Assembly (NCBI GenBank): GCA_031550125.1
Contig: JAVBOW010000002.1
Span: forward strand, 124,001 to 188,000
Direction of reading: 5' to 3'
DNA: 64,000 bases
Origin: JAVBOW01 sp031550125
Lineage (GTDB): Bacteria; Bacteroidota; Bacteroidia; Bacteroidales; Rikenellaceae
The position numbers were made by a program, and so were the translations under genes. Each line of letters starts with the position of its first letter. Position 1 is the first letter of the stretch. Positions 40,657 through 48,795 of this stretch are shown here, in pieces. A model generated the notes under the pieces. It searched no databases. It had not been told where the DNA came from and saw nothing but the letters and a program-made list of their open reading frames with translations.

Positions 40657-40830
40657 ATGCAAAAATTACTCGATCAGATCAACGAGCAGATCGCTGCTTT
40701 TTCGACCAATGCAAACCTTCAGGTCGCCAAAAACAACAAGGCTGCAGGCACCCGCGCCCGCAAAGCAGCTCTCGAACTTTCGAAACTCCTGAAAGATTTT
40801 CGTAAAGTGTCTGTAGAAGCATCGAAGTAA
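40657..40830 (+). CDS. Histone H1-like DNA-binding protein
   Basis: 57 residues from ATG at 40657 (MQKLLDQINEQIAAFSTNAN); a frame starting at 40624 would add 11 residues with no support. The sequence is Lys/Ala-rich and helical (VAKNNKAAGTRARKAALELS, LLKDFRKVSVEASK), the pattern of the short Bacteroidetes 'histone H1' family related to chlamydial Hc1. Expected to bind DNA without strong sequence preference and help compact the nucleoid. Monocistronic, with a promoter and a strong terminator. Confidence 0.88.
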   Translation: MQKLLDQINEQIAAFSTNANLQVAKNNKAAGTRARKAALELSKLLKDFRKVSVEASK

Positions 40831-40848
40831 TCGAAGCCTCTGTCAGCC

Positions 40849-40879
40849 AAAAGCCGCAACCCTTCCGGTTGCGGCTTTT
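40849..40879 (+). terminator. Intrinsic terminator of the histone H1-like gene
   Basis: AAAAGCCGCAACC (40849-40861), 5-nt loop, GGTTGCGGCTTTT (40867-40879), followed by one more T: a perfect 13-bp stem with a T-run. Confidence 0.92.
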
Positions 40880-40914
40880 TCATGACCGTATCTCATAAAA
40901 ACACCCCCAAAGTG

Positions 40915-41020
40915 GGATCAGTCCGAAAAACAGGTTGGCGTTAAGATACGCGTCGAAAGAAAGCGCCGCGCCTTACGACAGCGACGCTGTGCGCAGCCAA
41001 CATATAATTGAGACTGGTCC
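40915..41020 (+). mobile_element. MITE-like element, copy D
   Basis: 106 bp, starting GGATCAGTCCGAAAAACAGG and ending ATAATTGAGACTGGTCC, the most complete inverted-repeat ends in the window. The flanking octamers CCAAAGTG (40907-40914) and CAAAAGTT (41021-41028) agree at 6 of 8, perhaps a decayed target duplication. A 9-bp hairpin CCCAAAAGT/ACTTTTGGG (41019-41041) abuts the right end. It lies between the histone-like terminator and the ispG 3' end. Confidence 0.85.
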
Positions 41021-41069
41021 CAAAAGTTGAACACTTTTGGGGTCAATTCAACTGAGGACGATCCTATTT

Positions 41070-42641
41070 CTAAAACTGATCCTGCCTATCCCTTTCGTCG
41101 TCCTCTATCAGGCGCAGAAGCTCGTCTATGGCCTCGCTTTCGGCTACGCCCCGCCTGACTATCCGGCGGCCTTTGTACAGCGTCACCCTGCCGGGACCCG
41201 AGCCTACATATCCGTAATCGGCGTCGGCCATCTCGCCCGGGCCGTTGACGATACATCCCATAACTCCTATCTTCAACCCCTTAAGGTGGCCGGTACGGGC
41301 TTTTATTGCCTGCAAGGTTCCCTGCAGGTCATATTGGGTGCGGCCGCATCCGGGACAGGCTATGTATTCGGTACGCGTTACGCGCGCGCGGGAAGCCTGG
41401 AGGGTGTGGAAACAAACCTCGTCTATGAACTCCGGAGACATATGCGGGTTTTCTATCCACAGGCCGTCGGCCAGGCCGTCGAGGAAGACCGGGCCGGCGT
41501 CGGCAGCGGCCTTCACCATGAACGCTTCAGGATCGGCGTCGTCGTAACGGGCGCGCAGAACGACGGGTCGAGCATCGCCCTCGGCCATCATGTTGAGTAC
41601 GGCGGCCCTCCACTCGGCCGGCGGATTGCCCGACACGGCCCCGAGGACGGCTACGCGGCCCGCGGCGGCGGCCTGCCTCTCCGCTACGTCCAGTTCGCTC
41701 CATAGAAGCGGCGGTTGTCCTCCGCCCAGGCGTCCCTCGCGGACGCTCACGCGCGGACGGTATTCGAAGGGATGGTAGAGCGACGGATCGGCCACGGGAA
41801 CAATGGGTGCGTGCAAAGCCCTGCCTTCGAAATGGGCGGCCAGGATGTTGCCTACGGGTATCTCCTTTTCGGGATCTTCCGAGAGCGATACCCTCAGCGT
41901 ATCACCCAGCCCGTCGGCAAGCAGGGCGCCTATCCCCACCGCCGACTTCACGCGGCCCTGCATGGCGTCTCCGGCCTCGGTGACGCCCAGGTGGAGCGGG
42001 TAACGCATGCCCTCGGCCCTCATACCGGCGGCGAGCAGGCGGTAGGCGTGTACCATGACGCGTACGTTGCTCGACTTGATGGAGACCACGACCTGGTCGA
42101 AATTTTCGGCCCGGCACACCTTCAGGAACTCCATGGCCGAGAAGACCATTCCTTCGGGGGTGTCGCCGTAACGATCCATAACCGACGGGGAGAGCGAACC
42201 GTGGTTGACGCCTATGCGCAGGGCTACGCCGCGGCTTCGGCATAACGCTATCAGACGTTGCAGCTCGTCGGACTGCTGCCTGAAATTACCTGGGTTGATG
42301 CGTACCTTGTCCACATGCAGGGCCGCCTCGAAAGCCACTTCGGGCGTGAAATGTATATCGGCCACAATACCCGCGTCCTCTCCCCCGCCGCTACGCACGA
42401 GAGCCGCGATGTCGGCCAGGTTGCGCGCCTCGCGCATGGAGGGAGCCGTAAGGCGTACAATACGCCCGCCGGCGCGGTATATCCTCAGGACCTGCGCCGC
42501 ACTCGCCGCGGCGTCGAGGGTGGAGGTGTTGGTCATCGACTGCACCACAAGAGGTTCGCCTCCCCCGATAACGACGGCCCCGACGCGTACCGGCAGGGTT
42601 TCGGCGCGCCGGTAGACGGTCAACGATTCGCAAAATTCCAT
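41070..42641 (-). CDS. ispG: (E)-4-hydroxy-3-methylbut-2-enyl-diphosphate synthase
   Basis: 523 residues from ATG at 42641 (MEFCESL); the in-frame ATG at 42662 falls in the -7 box and is rejected. IspG carries out the reductive ring opening of MEcPP in the MEP isoprenoid pathway. The barrel contains VVIGGGEPLVVQSMTNTST, ADIHFTPEVAFEAAL, DKVRINPGNF and GVTEAGDAM. The C-terminal iron-sulfur domain has CPGCGRTQYDLQG and GVMGCIVNGPGEMADADYGY with the three cluster cysteines. Extra sequence of about 150 residues between barrel and cluster domain is the long (plant/Bacteroidetes-type) form. Divergent from the M3 peptidase gene. Confidence 0.95.
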   Translation of the reverse strand: MEFCESLTVYRRAETLPVRVGAVVIGGGEPLVVQSMTNTSTLDAAASAAQVLRIYRAGGRIVRLTAPSMREARNLADIAALVRSGGGEDAGIVADIHFTPEVAFEAALHVDKVRINPGNFRQQSDELQRLIALCRSRGVALRIGVNHGSLSPSVMDRYGDTPEGMVFSAMEFLKVCRAENFDQVVVSIKSSNVRVMVHAYRLLAAGMRAEGMRYPLHLGVTEAGDAMQGRVKSAVGIGALLADGLGDTLRVSLSEDPEKEIPVGNILAAHFEGRALHAPIVPVADPSLYHPFEYRPRVSVREGRLGGGQPPLLWSELDVAERQAAAAGRVAVLGAVSGNPPAEWRAAVLNMMAEGDARPVVLRARYDDADPEAFMVKAAADAGPVFLDGLADGLWIENPHMSPEFIDEVCFHTLQASRARVTRTEYIACPGCGRTQYDLQGTLQAIKARTGHLKGLKIGVMGCIVNGPGEMADADYGYVGSGPGRVTLYKGRRIVRRGVAESEAIDELLRLIEDDERDRQDQF

Positions 42642-42659
42642 AGCTTCCGTATTTTTATG

Positions 42660-42667
42660 CAAAAATA
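42660..42667 (-). promoter_or_regulatory. -7 box (TATTTTTG) for ispG
   Basis: CAAAAATA on the plus strand; 18 nt upstream of the ATG at 42641. It is back to back with the box at 42669-42676. Confidence 0.55.
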
Positions 42668-42668
42668 C

Positions 42669-42676
42669 TATCTTTG
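42669..42676 (+). promoter_or_regulatory. -7 box (TATCTTTG) for the M3 peptidase gene
   Basis: TATCTTTG fits TAnnTTTG, 24 nt before the ATG at 42701. Only 1 nt separates it from the divergent ispG box, so the two promoters must compete for polymerase. Confidence 0.55.
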
Positions 42677-42700
42677 TGTTGATATGGATAACGCCGCCCG

Positions 42701-44749
42701 ATGAAAAAACGACTCATTTTATTTGCCGCGCTACTTCCCTTCGCCGTTGCGGCGCAGGAGAACCCGTTGCTCGAACCGTCCGACCTGCCTTTCGGCATGC
42801 CTCGATTCGACAGGATCAAACCCGCGCATTTCGAGGAGGCCTTCGAAAAGGCGGCCGAGCAGAAGCGGGCCGACGCGGCGAAGATAAACGACGTACCTAT
42901 TGCCGACGTCACATACGAGAACGTGGTCGTACCGCTGCTCAGTGCCGGAAGCCAATTCCAATCGGTCAATTCGCTCTTCTCGTTCATGAACGGCAGCATG
43001 TACAGCCAGGATTTGCGCGAAGTGGAGGGAGAGGTCGTCTCGCTGCGCAACCGCTTCGGCAGGCAGGTGGCGGACAACGCCGGGGTGATCCGGCGCATAG
43101 AGGCACTGTACGGGAAACGGGAAACGCTCGACAGCGCCCAAAAACGCACGGTGGAACACCTGATGCCGGTTACGAAAAAGGACGTCAGGGCAGGGGCGGA
43201 CATGGTTGCACGTATAAGGATCGCCGGAGAACTCAATCTGCTTATGCAGAAATTCAAGTCTAACATAAGCGCTTCGGACGAGAATTTCCGTTTCGCAGTC
43301 GGGTCGCGCGATTCGCTCGAAGGCCTGCCGCAACAACTGATGGACATGGCGGCCAGCCTGGCGGCCCGCGAGGGATCGCCCGACAAGTGGTTCTTCTCGG
43401 AGCAAAGCTACAGGGCGACGATGACATACGCCGAAAACCGCGACCTGCGCCGCCGTTTTTGCGAAGCCCGCGGCAACCGTTGCCCCCAGAACAAAACCCT
43501 GGCCATAGAGATAGTGAACAAACGTCTCGAAATGGCCAGGGCGTCGGGCTTTCCGGACTACGCTTCGATGGTAATCAGCAACAATATGGCCCGTGATCCG
43601 GAGCGCGTACGCCGCATACTGGCGTCATTGCTGGACAAAGCCAGGCCGACGGCCCTGGCCGAAATACGTTTTGTGGAGGGGATGGCCCGCAGGGACAAAG
43701 GCCGGCGCTTCGAATTCCAACCGTGGGACTGGGGCTACTATTATCCCAGATTCCTCGGCACGGGCAACGGCGCGCGCGTGGACGAGGCGGCCAAGCCTTA
43801 TTTCTCGCTGGACAACACCCTGAAAGGGGCGCTCTACTGCGCAGGCAGGCTTTACGGCACAAAATACAAACGCCGCACCGACATCCCGACATGGAGTCCG
43901 GACGTACGCGTCTTCGAACTCCAGGACGCCGACGGATCGTCGCTGGGACTGTTGATGGCCGACTGCTTCCCTCGTCCGGGCAAGAACAATACTGGCGGCG
44001 GCTGGTGTTCGGGATTCAGCCCCTACCCCGGCCCCGGCATAAAGCCCGCAACCATGGTGACGGTCAATTTCAATTTCACGCGCCAGGGCGAGAGCGACAA
44101 TCCGCAACTCTCCATATCGGACGTACATCTGGTGTTCCACGAGATAGGCCATGCCATGAAAGAGTTCTTTACAAGGGCCATACACCCCGAAGCGCGTTCG
44201 TCGGCGCCTTTCGACATGGAGGAATTCCCCTCCGAGATGATGGAGTGCTGGGCTATGTACCACGAGACGCTGAAGATGTTTGCGCGCCACAAGGACACCG
44301 GCAAACCCATGCCCGAGAACGTGGCGGCGATGATAAGGGGGTCGGATTTCTATGGTCCGCCGAAGATCCCGGTATGGCACCTTTTCAACTCGCTGCTTGA
44401 CCTGGAGTGGCACTCCATAACCGAGCCTTACGCCGGCACGGTGGAGGAATTCGAAAACGCAGTGGCCGCCAAATACGACATCCCGATTGTCCGCGAAGAG
44501 CTTGTGACACCAGACTTCATGACGTCTATGGCCGGAGGCTACGGAGGACAGTTCTACACCTACGTGTGGTGCAGGGCCATGCAGGCGGACGCGTGGAAGG
44601 TGTTCAACGCCTCGGGCGACGCGTTCGACAGGAAGGTGGCCGCCCGTTTCCGCCGTTACATACTCGAGGAGGAGGATTTCGAAGATCCCATGAGGCAATA
44701 CATAGAATTCCGCGGTTCCGATCCGGGCGATAAACTTTTCGAAATCTGA
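42701..44749 (+). CDS. M3 family zinc metallopeptidase (peptidyl-dipeptidase Dcp-like), exported
   Basis: 682 residues. The signal peptide MKKRLILFAALLPFAVAAQE is followed by NPLLEPSDLPFGMPRFDRIK, the standard opening of Dcp/oligopeptidase A-like M3 enzymes. The zinc site is VFHEIGHAMKEFF near 482-494 (HExxH) with a downstream Glu in MEEFPSEMMECW. GYGGQFYTYVWCRAMQADAW is also an M3 landmark. Length is typical of Dcp (about 680). It would release dipeptides or small peptides in the periplasm. recG starts 11 nt downstream. Confidence 0.92.
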   Translation: MKKRLILFAALLPFAVAAQENPLLEPSDLPFGMPRFDRIKPAHFEEAFEKAAEQKRADAAKINDVPIADVTYENVVVPLLSAGSQFQSVNSLFSFMNGSMYSQDLREVEGEVVSLRNRFGRQVADNAGVIRRIEALYGKRETLDSAQKRTVEHLMPVTKKDVRAGADMVARIRIAGELNLLMQKFKSNISASDENFRFAVGSRDSLEGLPQQLMDMAASLAAREGSPDKWFFSEQSYRATMTYAENRDLRRRFCEARGNRCPQNKTLAIEIVNKRLEMARASGFPDYASMVISNNMARDPERVRRILASLLDKARPTALAEIRFVEGMARRDKGRRFEFQPWDWGYYYPRFLGTGNGARVDEAAKPYFSLDNTLKGALYCAGRLYGTKYKRRTDIPTWSPDVRVFELQDADGSSLGLLMADCFPRPGKNNTGGGWCSGFSPYPGPGIKPATMVTVNFNFTRQGESDNPQLSISDVHLVFHEIGHAMKEFFTRAIHPEARSSAPFDMEEFPSEMMECWAMYHETLKMFARHKDTGKPMPENVAAMIRGSDFYGPPKIPVWHLFNSLLDLEWHSITEPYAGTVEEFENAVAAKYDIPIVREELVTPDFMTSMAGGYGGQFYTYVWCRAMQADAWKVFNASGDAFDRKVAARFRRYILEEEDFEDPMRQYIEFRGSDPGDKLFEI

Positions 44750-44760
44750 TCGCTACGGAT

Positions 44761-46875
44761 ATGGCTCCAGATGTTTTGGGTAACAGCGCAAGGACGCTCC
44801 CCGGCGTGGGCGAGCGCAGAGCCATGCTGCTCGACAGGGAGCTGGGCATAAAAACCGTGGGCGACCTGCTCTGCCATTTCCCTTTCAGGTACATAGACCG
44901 CACGCAGGTACACCGCATAGCCGATATCCGCGATGAGTCGCTAACCTATATACAGATTAAAGTACGCGTCACGTCGGTGTCGACGATAGGCGCCGGTCCT
45001 AAAAAACGCCTCGTGGCCCAGGTTTCTGACGGCAGCGGGGTGGCCGAGCTGGTGTGGTTCCAGGGCATACCGTTCATGGAGAAGCGCCTGGAGACGGGGC
45101 GCGAATATGTGGCTTTCGGCCGGCCGTCCATTTTCCAGGATCGCCTTTCGATGGTGCATCCCGAGTTGGAGAGCGTGTCGGCGCTTCTCTCGCGCCCCTC
45201 GTACAGCGTGCAGGGGGTTTACGGCACCACGGAGAAGCTGGCCTCCAACCACCTGAACTCAAGGAATATATACGGCCTTATATGCGCGGCATGGAAGATG
45301 GCTGGCGGCCAGCCGGCCGAAACGCTGCCCGAGGCGCTCGTACGCGCCCACGGCCTGATGTCGCGGGGCGAGGCGCTATTCAACATCCACTTCCCCGAGA
45401 GCGAAGAGAAATTGCAAAAAGCACGCTACCGCCTCAAATTCGAGGAGCTACTGGGCGTGGAACTGGGGATAATGATACGCCGCACGGCGCGCGTCGAAAG
45501 ACGCGACGGGTTCGTTTTCGCACGGGTGGGGGATAAATTCAACAGGTTTTATAACGAGCGCCTCCCCTTCCCTCTCACCGGGGCGCAGAAAAGGGTCATA
45601 AAAGAGATTCGCGCCGACACCGTGACCGGAAGCCAGATGAACCGCCTTCTGCAGGGCGACGTGGGCAGCGGCAAGACCCTGGTGGCTCTCGCAAGCATGC
45701 TCCTGGCCGCCGACAACGGCTACCAGAGCTGCATGATGGCTCCCACGGAGATACTCGCACGCCAACACCACACCTCCGTAACCCGCATGCTCGGGGATAT
45801 GGGCGTGAGCGTCGAGACGCTTACGGGATCGACGCGCAAAAAGGAGCGCGACTCGATCCTCGCGCGACTTTCCGCCGGAGAGATAGACATACTGATAGGC
45901 ACCCACGCCCTGATAGAGGATCGCGTGCAATTCGCCAACCTCGGCCTGGTGGTGATAGACGAACAGCACCGTTTCGGCGTGGAGCAGCGCTCGCGTTTGT
46001 GGACAAAGAACAGCAACACCCCGCACGTGCTGGTCATGACGGCCACCCCCATCCCGCGTACCCTGGCCATGACCCTCTACGGCGACCTTGAAGTCTCCGT
46101 AATAGACGAGCTGCCCCCGGGCCGCAAACCCATAAAGACGTTCCACTATTACGACGCCCACCGCCTGCACCTCTTCGGCTTCATGCGCGAGCAGATAGAT
46201 GCGGGCAGGCAGGCGTACGTCGTCTACCCGCTAATAAAGGAGTCGGAAAAGATGGACTACAAAGACCTCTACGACGGTTTCGAAAGCATCTCGCGCGAGT
46301 TCCCTCTTCCGCGCTACCACACCACCGCCGTACACGGCAAGATGAAGGCGGAGGACAAGCAGGAGGGCATGCGCCTGTTCAAGGAGGGAATAGCCCACAT
46401 AATGGTGGCCACGTCGGTCATAGAGGTGGGCGTGGACGTACCCAACGCCACGGTGATGGTCATAGAGAGCGCCGAGCGTTTCGGACTCTCGCAGCTGCAC
46501 CAGTTGCGCGGACGCGTGGGACGCGGCAGCGAGAACTCGTACTGCATACTGATGAGCGGCGAAAAGCTCTCGCGCGAGGCCCGCGCGAGGCTCAGAGCCA
46601 TGGTCGAATCCAACGACGGCTTCTACCTGGCCGAAATGGACATGAAGCTGCGCGGCATGGGCGATCTGAACGGCGTGCAACAAAGCGGCATGGCAATCGA
46701 TCTTAAGATTGCCGACCTGGGACGCGACGGGGCGATAATCGAGAAGGCGAGGAATACGGCCATAGCCATCCTCGACGCCGATCCCGCCCTGGCAGCCCCC
46801 GGCGGAGAGTTGCTAAGGGCGCTGATGGAAAAATATTACGGCCCCGCGGCGATGGATTTCAGCATGATTTCATAA
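44761..46875 (+). CDS. recG: ATP-dependent DNA helicase RecG
   Basis: 704 residues. The N-terminal wedge with an OB fold (about 1-220: YIQIKVRVTSVSTIGAGPKK, AELVWFQGIPFMEKRL) binds branched DNA. Helicase motifs are MNRLLQGDVGSGKTLVALAS (Walker A), MAPTEILARQHH, IGTHALIEDRVQF, VVIDEQHRFGVEQR (DEQH form of Walker B), LVMTATPIPRTLAMT and VATSVIEVGVDVPNATVMVI. The tail QLRGRVGRGSENSYCIL is typical. RecG remodels stalled forks and Holliday junctions. It lies between an M3 peptidase and a DUF3108 gene, likely in one transcript. Confidence 0.97.
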   Translation: MAPDVLGNSARTLPGVGERRAMLLDRELGIKTVGDLLCHFPFRYIDRTQVHRIADIRDESLTYIQIKVRVTSVSTIGAGPKKRLVAQVSDGSGVAELVWFQGIPFMEKRLETGREYVAFGRPSIFQDRLSMVHPELESVSALLSRPSYSVQGVYGTTEKLASNHLNSRNIYGLICAAWKMAGGQPAETLPEALVRAHGLMSRGEALFNIHFPESEEKLQKARYRLKFEELLGVELGIMIRRTARVERRDGFVFARVGDKFNRFYNERLPFPLTGAQKRVIKEIRADTVTGSQMNRLLQGDVGSGKTLVALASMLLAADNGYQSCMMAPTEILARQHHTSVTRMLGDMGVSVETLTGSTRKKERDSILARLSAGEIDILIGTHALIEDRVQFANLGLVVIDEQHRFGVEQRSRLWTKNSNTPHVLVMTATPIPRTLAMTLYGDLEVSVIDELPPGRKPIKTFHYYDAHRLHLFGFMREQIDAGRQAYVVYPLIKESEKMDYKDLYDGFESISREFPLPRYHTTAVHGKMKAEDKQEGMRLFKEGIAHIMVATSVIEVGVDVPNATVMVIESAERFGLSQLHQLRGRVGRGSENSYCILMSGEKLSREARARLRAMVESNDGFYLAEMDMKLRGMGDLNGVQQSGMAIDLKIADLGRDGAIIEKARNTAIAILDADPALAAPGGELLRALMEKYYGPAAMDFSMIS

Positions 46876-46880
46876 CTTTG
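46873..46880 (+). promoter_or_regulatory. -7 box (TAACTTTG) at the recG end, for the DUF3108 gene
   Basis: TAACTTTG overlaps the recG stop codon and lies 24 nt before the ATG at 46905. It makes the upstream in-frame start at 46878 unlikely. Confidence 0.5.
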
Positions 46881-46904
46881 CGTCCTATTTTGCGTTTATA
46901 CGGT

Positions 46905-47726
46905 ATGAAAAAACAAATAGCGCTAATTTCCATTCTGCTGTCCTGGGCGGCCGCAGGATATGCACAGAACGCCAACGAACCCGCCTTCGCCGGCGGCGAG
47001 AGGCTGGAATATGCCATAAGCTACTATGCCAAGCTGGTGCCTAACTCGGAAGTGGCCGACGTGACGATAAAGACCGCCGACGGGCGTTACGACTCGCGCG
47101 AGGTGTTCCGAATAACCGGCAGCGGCAAGGTGAGGCCGTTCTTCCGCTGGTTCTTCGACATCAACGACACCTATGAGTCGTGGCTCGACAAGGAGAGCCT
47201 CAGGCCGCTCAAGTTCACCTCCGACTTACGCGAAGGCAAGTACCGCTATTCGAGCGCCATAGTATATGACTGGGTGTCGATGACGGCCGACTCCAAATAC
47301 CGCAACCACAAACGCCCCACGGCCAAGACCAAAACCCTGCCGTTGGGGACGGCAAGCTACGACGCCCTGGCGCAATTCTTCAACCTCAGAGCCACCCCGG
47401 CCGAAAAATTCACGCCGGGAAAGGCCCTGGTGATGGACCTGGTGTTGGACGACACCGTACGTAAAGTGCCTTACAAATACCTTGGCAGGGAAAATGTGGA
47501 CGTACGCGGCATGGGCCGATTCAAAAGCCTCAAATTCTCGGTGCGCCTCACTACAAGCACAGGCGAATCGTTCGAGGACGGCACCGAGCTGTTCCTCTGG
47601 GTGTCGGACGACCGCAACAAGATCCCGCTCCTTATAGAAAGCCCGATAAAAGTGGGCAGCGTAAGGGTGGTGCTGAAAGGTTTCAGCGGCCTGAAATACC
47701 CTCTGGATAGCAAAATCGCGAAATAA
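46905..47726 (+). CDS. DUF3108 periplasmic protein
   Basis: 273 residues from ATG at 46905 (MKKQIALISILLSWAAAGYA, signal peptide). DUF3108 landmarks are GGERLEYAISYYAKLVPNSE, FRWFFDINDTYESWLDKESL and LRPLKFTSDLREGKYRYSS. The mature part is a single beta-rich domain in which repeated aromatic and Arg residues line a groove. DUF3108 proteins are found at the periplasm or outer membrane of Bacteroidetes and Proteobacteria; function not established. recG is upstream and a coiled-coil protein follows. Confidence 0.88.
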   Translation: MKKQIALISILLSWAAAGYAQNANEPAFAGGERLEYAISYYAKLVPNSEVADVTIKTADGRYDSREVFRITGSGKVRPFFRWFFDINDTYESWLDKESLRPLKFTSDLREGKYRYSSAIVYDWVSMTADSKYRNHKRPTAKTKTLPLGTASYDALAQFFNLRATPAEKFTPGKALVMDLVLDDTVRKVPYKYLGRENVDVRGMGRFKSLKFSVRLTTSTGESFEDGTELFLWVSDDRNKIPLLIESPIKVGSVRVVLKGFSGLKYPLDSKIAK

Positions 47727-47730
47727 TTCC

Positions 47731-47738
47731 TAACTTTG
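47731..47738 (+). promoter_or_regulatory. -7 box (TAACTTTG) for the coiled-coil gene
   Basis: TAACTTTG fits TAnnTTTG and is 39 nt upstream of the ATG at 47778. No -33 box seen. Confidence 0.45.
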
Positions 47739-47777
47739 CGTAACAAGAGTGTTTTTTAACCGTAAAAACGAAAAGCC

Positions 47778-48662
47778 ATGGAAGACCAACAATACAGCCA
47801 GTCGAATAAATCGATAAAAGGCTACCAGGTGGTCATACTCATCCTGACCGTCATACTGGGCGCGCTGACATACGTCTATTTCCGCCAGACCAACTCGCTC
47901 AAGGCCGAGTTCGCCGTGGAGCGCGACACCCTCACCAGCAACATCGAACGCCTGGTGTCGGATATGGACAACATCACGACGACCAACGTAGAGATAACCC
48001 AATCGCTCGAAACCGAGCGGGGAAAGGCCGATTCGCTGCTGCAGCGCCTGCAGAGCGAACGCAATCTGAGCGCCTCGAAGATACGCCGCTACGAGAAAGA
48101 GCTTGGTACGTTGCGTACCGTAATGCGCGGCTTCGTGCAGCAGATAGACTCGCTCAACACGCTCAACAACAAGCTACTTAAAGACAACGTCTCCCTGCGC
48201 GACCAGGTATCGCGCGAGTCGCTGAGGGCCGAAATGGCCTCGGAGAAGGCCGATGAGCTGGCCGTCAAAGTCCGCAAAGGGTCGAGGGTTACGGCCCGGG
48301 GCATCAACCTGCTGGCCCTGAACAGCAGCGACAAGGAGGTGTCGCGCGCGTCGAGGGCCGCCCGCCTGAGGATCGATTTCGTGCTGTCGGCCAACGACCT
48401 GGCCGAAACCGGGCCGCGTAACGTCTATGCCGTGATACGTTCGGGCGAAGGCGGCTACATCCTGGCCAACGCCGGCGGAAGCGTGTTCATGTACGAGAAC
48501 GAAACGCTGGTATATTCCGCCGTCCGCGAAGTGGATTATCAGGGCAACGACCTGAGCGTAAGCCTGTACTACACCGGAGGAGGAATAACGGAAGGCAAAT
48601 ACAAAGTGTCCGTCTACATGGACGGACTGCTGATAGGGCAAAACGAAATAATGCTGAAATAG
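47778..48662 (+). CDS. Membrane-anchored coiled-coil protein
   Basis: 294 residues. A cytoplasmic tail of about 20 residues precedes one transmembrane helix (VVILILTVILGALTYVYF, about 23-40). Residues 42-175 are a long coiled coil with heptad-like Leu/Ile spacing (TSNIERLVSDMDNI, RLQSERNLSASKIRRYEKEL). The C-terminal domain (about 180-294) is beta-rich (LRIDFVLSANDLAETGPRNV, YKVSVYMDGLLIGQNEIMLK). The layout suits a periplasmic spacer or adaptor anchored in the inner membrane. Monocistronic: its own -7 box precedes it and a terminator follows. No known family recognised. Confidence 0.7.
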   Translation: MEDQQYSQSNKSIKGYQVVILILTVILGALTYVYFRQTNSLKAEFAVERDTLTSNIERLVSDMDNITTTNVEITQSLETERGKADSLLQRLQSERNLSASKIRRYEKELGTLRTVMRGFVQQIDSLNTLNNKLLKDNVSLRDQVSRESLRAEMASEKADELAVKVRKGSRVTARGINLLALNSSDKEVSRASRAARLRIDFVLSANDLAETGPRNVYAVIRSGEGGYILANAGGSVFMYENETLVYSAVREVDYQGNDLSVSLYYTGGGITEGKYKVSVYMDGLLIGQNEIMLK

Positions 48663-48690
48663 CCGCGACTGGATATTTTGACAGATCCTA

Positions 48691-48723
48691 ATACGGCCGG
48701 GGAAAATTTCTCCGGCCGTATTT
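48691..48723 (+). terminator. Intrinsic terminator after the coiled-coil gene
   Basis: AATACGGCCGGGGA (48691-48704) pairs with TCTCCGGCCGTATT (48710-48723) with one G-U pair and a 5-nt loop. Confidence 0.85.
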
Positions 48724-48758
48724 GCCTGCAAAATGAGCGTTTTTCACAAAAAAGCCCC

Positions 48759-48766
48759 TATCTTTG
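48759..48766 (+). promoter_or_regulatory. -7 box (TATCTTTG) for the flippase-dut-holB-folK transcript
   Basis: TATCTTTG fits TAnnTTTG; the ATG at 48796 is 29 nt downstream. The longer flippase frame starting at 48733 would begin before the promoter and is rejected. Confidence 0.5.
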
Positions 48767-48795
48767 CCGCTCTACGAGACAGTACCGACCCGGGA

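Noticed and set aside
41019..41041. Hairpin CCCAAAAGT/ACTTTTGGG as the ispG or histone-gene terminator
   Set aside because: No T-run on either strand, and the histone-like gene already has a strong terminator at 40849-40879. It may partly be the element's target.
41045..41064. Possible fifth remnant of the element (AACTGAGGACGATCC)
   Set aside because: Only a loose match to the right end, next to copy D and the ispG stop; not distinguishable from chance.
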